Origin: Nocardia altamirensis NBRC 108246
GTDB taxonomy: Bacteria; Actinomycetota; Actinomycetes; Mycobacteriales; Mycobacteriaceae
Length of the DNA: 64,000 bases
Direction of reading: 5' to 3'
Assembly: GCF_001612685.1 (NCBI RefSeq)
Contig: NZ_BDAY01000032.1
Coordinates: forward strand, 31,166 to 95,165
The position numbers and the translations under genes were made by a program. This document shows positions 59,408-64,000 of the stretch, piece by piece; the first letter of the stretch is position 1, and each line of letters begins with the position of its first letter. A model generated the notes under the pieces. That model worked only from the letters and a program-made list of their open reading frames with translations. It was not told where the DNA came from and did not search any database.

Positions 59408-60477
59408 GCCGATACTTCTGGTCACGGCGTATTCCGTTGCGGCACATCGCGGTAGCGCTGGCGGTGACGGCCGGGCTCGCGGTCGGCGGCTGCGCCTTCG
59501 ATCCGTCCTCGGTGCCGGTGCCTGGCACCACGGTGTCCGGCGACACGTATCGGATCCGGATCGAATTCGCCAACGTCCTCAATCTGCCTGCGCGCGCCAA
59601 GGTGGTCGCCAACGGCGCCCAGGTCGGCACGGTCGACAAGGTCACCGTCGTGCCCGCAGACAAGGCGCCCGCCGGTCGCGGCGGGTATGTCGTTGTCGAC
59701 GCCGACATTTCGACCTCGGCGCGACTGCCGAAGACCACCATCGCCGAACTGCGGCAGAACACGGTGCTCGGCGATATCCACCTCGCCCTGACCACCCCAC
59801 CCGACGGGTTCGGCTCGCTGCTCGGCTCGGGGGACACCATCCCGATATCGCGGTCCAAGGCACCGGTGCAGCTCGAGGACACGATGGCCGCGCTGGCCTT
59901 CTTCAACCAGGGCGGTGCGGTCGGCAATCTGCAGGACATCATCGGCCGGTTCAACTCGGTGTTGCCGCCGGAACCGAAGGAGACCGCGCGCATCTCCGAG
60001 ACGATGCGCTCCGACCTCATCGACCTGGCGGCCAACCAGGACAAGGTCACCCAGATGCTGGATGGCTTGGACGCCAACGTCTATGAGAACTACCGGCTGA
60101 TGCCGCAGCTGGAGGAACTGCTCAGCGAGAAATCGGTGCAGCGGGTCACCGATTCGGTGAGCTCCATCCACAACGTGACGAACATCTTCGCCCAGCTCGG
60201 TCCGCTCGGGCAGTCGTTGACCTGGCTCGCCCCGGTCCTCGGCGGCGTGGACGGCACGTTGAAGGCGTTCGTGCCGCTGGCCACGGGTGGTCCGCTCGAT
60301 CTGAGCAAGCCGACGAACCTGAAGCTGCTGGTGGAGTTCTTGCGGGACAAGGTGATTCCGTTCGCCGAACACGGGCCCAAGGTGAATGTCACCAAGGTGC
60401 AGGTGGATTCGGTATCTCAGCAAGACCAGATCGATCGGATCATCCAGATCTTGCGCATGATCGGAGTGGTGCGATGA
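59404..60477 (+). CDS. mceE: Mce family lipoprotein MceE (LprK-like)
   Basis: A 357-residue lipoprotein. The signal peptide ends in TAGLAVGGCAFD; Cys is the expected lipidated residue. MCE domain: LNLPARAKVVANGAQVGTVDKVTVV. MceE is the lipoprotein of all mce operons. ATGA overlap with mceD. Confidence 0.92.
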   Translation: MSRYFWSRRIPLRHIAVALAVTAGLAVGGCAFDPSSVPVPGTTVSGDTYRIRIEFANVLNLPARAKVVANGAQVGTVDKVTVVPADKAPAGRGGYVVVDADISTSARLPKTTIAELRQNTVLGDIHLALTTPPDGFGSLLGSGDTIPISRSKAPVQLEDTMAALAFFNQGGAVGNLQDIIGRFNSVLPPEPKETARISETMRSDLIDLAANQDKVTQMLDGLDANVYENYRLMPQLEELLSEKSVQRVTDSVSSIHNVTNIFAQLGPLGQSLTWLAPVLGGVDGTLKAFVPLATGGPLDLSKPTNLKLLVEFLRDKVIPFAEHGPKVNVTKVQVDSVSQQDQIDRIIQILRMIGVVR

Positions 60478-61430
60478 AGTTGGGTTCGCTTGCCTCGCTC
60501 GGTGGCATCGCCGCCATCACCGTGCTCGGCGCGAGTTATCTGACCTTCGACGTGGTGCGCGCCGACCCGTTCGCCGAATACACCCATGCCTCCATGGTTT
60601 TGAAGGATTCGGGTGGGCTCGCCGTCGGCTCGCCGATCCTGCTCACCGGCATCCCGGTCGGCAAGGTCACCTCCGTGGACAGCACCATGAGTGGGGTCGA
60701 GGTCGGGTTCCGGGTGAACAACACCGACCGCCTGCCGACCAACAGCACGATCACCATCGAACAGTTGTCCGGGCTCGGTGAGCCGTATGTGCAGTTCAAG
60801 CCGATCGCGGACAACGGCCCGTACCTGAAGGACGGTCAGCGGCTCGACACCTCGGAGGTGCTCTCGCCGCGGTCCATCCCCGAGGTCGCCCGGCTGTTCA
60901 GCAACACCCTGAATCAGCTCGATCCGGTGGTGGTCGGTTCGTTGGTGAGCAACCTCGGCCAGTCGCTCGACGGCACCGCGCCGGTGATTCCCGGGCTGAC
61001 CCGCGCGGGCGACCTGCTCGCCTCCACGATCATGTCGCGAGAGCCGAGGATCGCCGAACTGCTCCGCAGTTTCCAGTTCACCGCAGGTGATATGGAGTGG
61101 ACCGGTCCCGGCGCCGAGGCGGGTGCCCCCGCGCTGGTGCGGTTCGGCGAGTCGTTGAACGCGCTCGTCGAATCGGTCGGCAGGCTGACCAGCACCGGTC
61201 GCAACCCGGAGGAGTATCTCGAACCCAACGGGACGGTGCCGTTCCTGCAGAAGCTGACCGAGTGGCTGAACAAGGTCGGCCCGGATCTGAAGGAGACGTT
61301 GCCGGTGCTGCAGCCGCTCCTCGAGGCCGTCAATTCGGTGGCGCCCAAGATCGATATCAGCGCGCTGATATCGCAGGCATTGGCATCGACCGACGACGAT
61401 GCGGTCAAGGTGCGGGTCACCGTCAAATGA
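60474..61430 (+). CDS. mceF: Mce family protein MceF
   Basis: A 318-residue protein with an anchor helix, MCE domain (GLAVGSPILLTGIPVGKVTSVD) and helical tail; shorter than typical MceF proteins. ATGA overlap with mceE. Last gene of the eight-gene overlapping operon; 140 nt without hairpin follow. Confidence 0.92.
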   Translation: MKLGSLASLGGIAAITVLGASYLTFDVVRADPFAEYTHASMVLKDSGGLAVGSPILLTGIPVGKVTSVDSTMSGVEVGFRVNNTDRLPTNSTITIEQLSGLGEPYVQFKPIADNGPYLKDGQRLDTSEVLSPRSIPEVARLFSNTLNQLDPVVVGSLVSNLGQSLDGTAPVIPGLTRAGDLLASTIMSREPRIAELLRSFQFTAGDMEWTGPGAEAGAPALVRFGESLNALVESVGRLTSTGRNPEEYLEPNGTVPFLQKLTEWLNKVGPDLKETLPVLQPLLEAVNSVAPKIDISALISQALASTDDDAVKVRVTVK

Positions 61431-61570
61431 TCAGCTAATTCATTTAGTGGCATTTACCTGCAAAAATACAATTCTCATAATTCGATCATCGGCCCAGCAA
61501 CGTTCGGGTAACGTGCCGGGTAGCTCAGCATTCGTACCGGTTTTTCCTGTCAGCAGTGAAGGCGGTTTCG

Positions 61571-62182
61571 ATGGTGACACCCGACCGCGGTCGCGGATCC
61601 GACAACACCCGCGTGCTGGCCATCGCGGCCGTGCTCGCCGCCGCGCTGGCGCTGGTGGTCGCGATCGGGCTGCTGCTGCGCTCCGGCACCGACTCGGCGG
61701 ACCCGAAAACGACGCCGTCGGCCACCGCGACCGCAACGCCACCCAGCGCGTCGCGCACCCTGCCGCCGACACTGCCCTCGCCCGCACCGACCCGGCTGAG
61801 TCCTGGGCCGCCGACACCGGTCGCACCGCCGCTGCCCGCCCGCAAGATCGGCGACGACTGCTCGGCGGGCGGCATCGTCGCGCAGTGGGATCTGCGTGGC
61901 GGGCAATGGATGTGCGTGCCACAGGGGCAGGGCGGTGCCGAACATCAAGTCGGCGAGGACTGTTCGTCCGGCGGCGTTGTCGCGCAGTGGGATCTGCGTG
62001 GCGGACAGTGGATGTGCGTGCCGCAAGCGCAAGGACGCGACGAACATCAAGTCGGCGACGACTGCTCGCGCAACGGGATCGTCGCGCAGTGGGCACTCGG
62101 TCCAGAAGGTCAGTGGCTCTGCGTGCCGCAGGGGCAGGGCGGCGAGCCGGAACCCTTGCCTGCCGTGCCGGGCCCGCGGTAA
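61571..62182 (+). CDS. Membrane-anchored protein with three 34-residue cysteine repeats
   Basis: A 203-residue protein: N-terminal anchor helix (VLAIAAVLAAALALVVAIGLLL), a Pro/Ser/Thr-rich linker (residues 45-92) and three tandem units of 34 residues at about 93-126, 127-160 and 161-195. Each has DDC or EDC, then AQWDLRGGQWMCVPQ or close, two Cys per unit. DNA of units 1 and 2 is nearly identical (period 102 nt). Extracellular disulfide-bonded modules are likely. Follows mceF by 140 nt; relation to Mce unknown. GAAGGCGG precedes the ATG. Confidence 0.78.
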   Translation: MVTPDRGRGSDNTRVLAIAAVLAAALALVVAIGLLLRSGTDSADPKTTPSATATATPPSASRTLPPTLPSPAPTRLSPGPPTPVAPPLPARKIGDDCSAGGIVAQWDLRGGQWMCVPQGQGGAEHQVGEDCSSGGVVAQWDLRGGQWMCVPQAQGRDEHQVGDDCSRNGIVAQWALGPEGQWLCVPQGQGGEPEPLPAVPGPR

Positions 62183-62185
62183 CGC

Positions 62186-62202
62186 CGATCGAAAATCGAT
62201 CG
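62186..62202. promoter_or_regulatory. Palindrome before the aminoglycoside kinase-like gene
   Basis: CGATCGA-AAA-TCGATCG, perfect 7-bp arms, 3 nt after the stop of the cysteine-repeat gene and 11 nt before the next ATG. A possible operator; only its symmetry and place support this. Confidence 0.35.
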
Positions 62203-62213
62203 ACACGGCTGAG

Positions 62214-63110
62214 ATGCTCGAAGCCGTGACCCTTGTCCCGGAATTCTTCGCCACCCGTCTCGCGAAACAGGAGGGCGCGCCCGCCCGCGCCTGGCTCGAT
62301 CGCCTGCCCGACCTGGTCGCCGACTATCGCGATCGCTGGCAGCTCACCGTCGACGGCCCCTCGATGCACGGCTACGGCGGGCTGGTGCTTCCGGTCCGGC
62401 GCGCCGACGGCAGCGCGGCCGTGCTGAAACTGGCCTACCTGACGCCGGAAACCAAGGACGAGCCGGTCGCGTTGGCGGTCTGGCGTGGCGACGGCGCGGT
62501 GTTGCTGCTCGAGAGCGACGCCGAGCACGGCGCCTTGCTGCTGGAGCGGTTGGACTCGGGACGATCACTGGAAACCGAGCCGATCGACGATGCGGTGCGG
62601 ATCATCGCTGAACTGTTGCGCAGGTTGTCCATCCCTGCACCGCAAGGGATTTCGCGCAACCTGCGCACCGAATCGGCGGTGTGGGCGGAGGAACTGCCGA
62701 GAGACTGGGCCCGGCTCGGCGAGCCGTTTCCGCGCAAGCTGCTCGATGCCGCGGTCGAGGTGTGCACCCAGCTCGGCCCTACCTCCGCCCAACTGCTGGC
62801 CAACGAGGACCTGCACTTCGAGAATGTCCTTGCCGGACACCGTGAACCATGGCTGGCCATCGACCCGCAGCCACTGGTGGGCGACCCGGAGTTCACCACC
62901 CTGTCGCTGCTGTGGAACCGGCGCACCGAATCCACCCTCGACCACCGATTCGCCGCCGTCGTCGACCTCGCAGGCCTCGACCAGGACCGCGCCCGCGCGT
63001 GGACAATCGTCCAATGTGCCCGCAACTGGATATGGTTCGCGGAAGACGAGGACAGCGACGATCCGGGCTACCCCTCGGTGCAGGCGATCGCACCATGGGC
63101 GTTGCGCTGA
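62214..63110 (+). CDS. Streptomycin 6-kinase-like phosphotransferase (APH(6)/hydroxyurea kinase family)
   Basis: A 298-residue kinase of the APH fold. The ATP-binding N-lobe has VLKLAYLTPETKDEPVALAVW; the catalytic loop is LLANEDLHFENVLAG (Asp of EDLHxxN); the metal loop is WLAIDPQPLVGDPEF, nearly the IDPKPLVGDPxFD of APH(6). In Nocardia and relatives such genes are chromosomal and not always linked to resistance. GTG at 62226 is an alternative start. Confidence 0.85.
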   Translation: MLEAVTLVPEFFATRLAKQEGAPARAWLDRLPDLVADYRDRWQLTVDGPSMHGYGGLVLPVRRADGSAAVLKLAYLTPETKDEPVALAVWRGDGAVLLLESDAEHGALLLERLDSGRSLETEPIDDAVRIIAELLRRLSIPAPQGISRNLRTESAVWAEELPRDWARLGEPFPRKLLDAAVEVCTQLGPTSAQLLANEDLHFENVLAGHREPWLAIDPQPLVGDPEFTTLSLLWNRRTESTLDHRFAAVVDLAGLDQDRARAWTIVQCARNWIWFAEDEDSDDPGYPSVQAIAPWALR

Positions 63111-63186
63111 CAGCACGAGATGCCAACGCGTGCACGGACTTCACCGACCGGTACGCGTGTGTTGACGTCGCCGACTGGCGAGATGT

Positions 63187-64000
63187 TCACGCGTGCGCGG
63201 TTTTTCCGCCATCGATGACCAGCTGAGCACCCGTCATATACGGGTGCTCGGGGGAGGCGAGCGTCAGTGCGAACGCCGCGATCTCGGCGGCGGTGGCGAG
63301 GCGGCCCAGGCCGGGAACATTGCTGCCCGCCCACTGTTTCATCAAGGTCTGCCAGGCGGCGTCCGGGATGTTCTCCATGCCTGCGGCGCGACGCACCAGC
63401 TCGGTATCGGTGGTGCCGGGGATCAGCGCATTGACTCGGATGCCGTCGGCCGCATAGTCCAGCGCAGCCGACTGGACCAGGCCGACCAACCCGCGCTTGC
63501 TCGCGGTGTACGCGCCCCGGCCCCCGTCGGTGGCAAGCGCATTGCTCGACGAGGTGACCACGATGGTGCCGCCGCCACTGCGGATCATCTCCGGCACTTC
63601 GTATTTCATCGCGAGGAAGGTGCCGCGCAGGTTTGTGTGCATGACCTGATCGAACTCCGCGCTGGAATACTCGTGCAGCTTCTTCTGGATGGTGATGCCC
63701 GCGTTGTTGAACGCGACGTGCAGTCCGCCATAGGTTTTCACCGCCGTCTCGACGAAACCACGCACCTGATCCTCGATCAGCACATCCGCCTGGATGTAGG
63801 TCGCCTCGCCGCCTGCCGCGCGAATCGCCCGCTCGACCTCACGGCCTCGGTCGATGCGCCGCCCGCAGAACGCGACTCGGCCACCCTCGGCGGCGAACAG
63901 CCGCGCGGCGGCCGCGCCGATGCCCGAGGTGGCGCCGGTGATCAGCACGGTCTTGCCGTCGAACCGGCGCAGCGCGGTCGGCTCGTATCGCGGCGGATTC
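63187..64000 (-). CDS. Short-chain dehydrogenase, N-terminus beyond window
   Basis: Reverse-strand SDR of classical type; the frame runs open to the window end (NPPRYEPTALRRFDGKTVLITG), so the start lies outside. TGATSGIG is the cofactor loop, FNNAG the Asn strand, SSSNAL the catalytic Ser region, YTASK the YxxxK pair, and PYMTGAQLVIDGG the C-terminal signature. Substrate unknown. About 271 residues visible. Confidence 0.9.
   Translation of the reverse strand, partial: NPPRYEPTALRRFDGKTVLITGATSGIGAAAARLFAAEGGRVAFCGRRIDRGREVERAIRAAGGEATYIQADVLIEDQVRGFVETAVKTYGGLHVAFNNAGITIQKKLHEYSSAEFDQVMHTNLRGTFLAMKYEVPEMIRSGGGTIVVTSSSNALATDGGRGAYTASKRGLVGLVQSAALDYAADGIRVNALIPGTTDTELVRRAAGMENIPDAAWQTLMKQWAGSNVPGLGRLATAAEIAAFALTLASPEHPYMTGAQLVIDGGKTAHA

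Noticed and set aside
62214..63110. Acquired streptomycin resistance gene
   Set aside because: Family match is good, but codon use equals the chromosome and no mobile element is adjacent; an intrinsic kinase of unknown substrate is more likely.

Overview
The window is high-GC actinobacterial DNA, most likely from Nocardia or a close relative in the Nocardiaceae. Three things suggest this: a block (about 0.65-10.7 kb) in the same order as M. tuberculosis Rv1330c-Rv1343c, a complete yrbE-mceA-F operon (53.5-61.4 kb), and many start codons sitting 6-7 nt behind a TANNNT box, as in leaderless actinobacterial transcripts. No rRNA, tRNA or CRISPR array was seen.

Left chromosomal part (1-31.9 kb). 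NAD salvage genes (pncA cut by the window edge, pncB) stand next to clpS, a DUF2017 gene, a P1-type self-cleaving hydrolase, the Mec/CysO/CysM cysteine pathway, a rhomboid protease, a metallo-beta-lactamase-fold cAMP phosphodiesterase-like gene, rph and rdgB. murI, expected between rhomboid and phosphodiesterase, is absent; tandem 77-80 bp repeats lie there. Then come an SDR, a secreted lipase, two TetR genes, a SigB-like sigma factor behind a consensus promoter with an embedded operator, an MFS exporter fused to a winged-helix-like domain with a PadR gene, an FAD monooxygenase, an ABC exporter, a LysR gene, an Xre/MmyB regulator divergent from an NTF2-like/quinone-reductase pair, a secreted HNH nuclease, a haloalkane dehalogenase and an ECF sigma factor.

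Mobile element (31,938-48,002). A compact 16.05 kb prophage is integrated by a large serine recombinase into a TDT-family (TehA/SLAC1-like) transporter gene. A 12-bp core is present at both ends; removing the element and one core rejoins the two transporter fragments exactly in frame (411 codons). The element carries integrase, small early genes with an HNH nuclease, TerS, TerL, portal, a fused protease-capsid protein, connectors, tail tube, chaperones, tape measure, two distal tail proteins, and a divergent immunity region with three palindromic operators. No lysis, DNA replication or tyrosine-integrase gene is recognisable. It is either one of the smallest siphovirus-type prophages or a capsid- and tail-encoding satellite. 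The LysR gene beside the disrupted transporter is itself frameshifted.

Right chromosomal part (48.2-64 kb). PhoU, a transglutaminase-like protease, a secreted FG-GAP protein, a Ca2+/H+ antiporter, the mce lipid-import operon, a membrane-anchored protein with three 34-residue cysteine repeats, a streptomycin 6-kinase-like phosphotransferase and a partial SDR.
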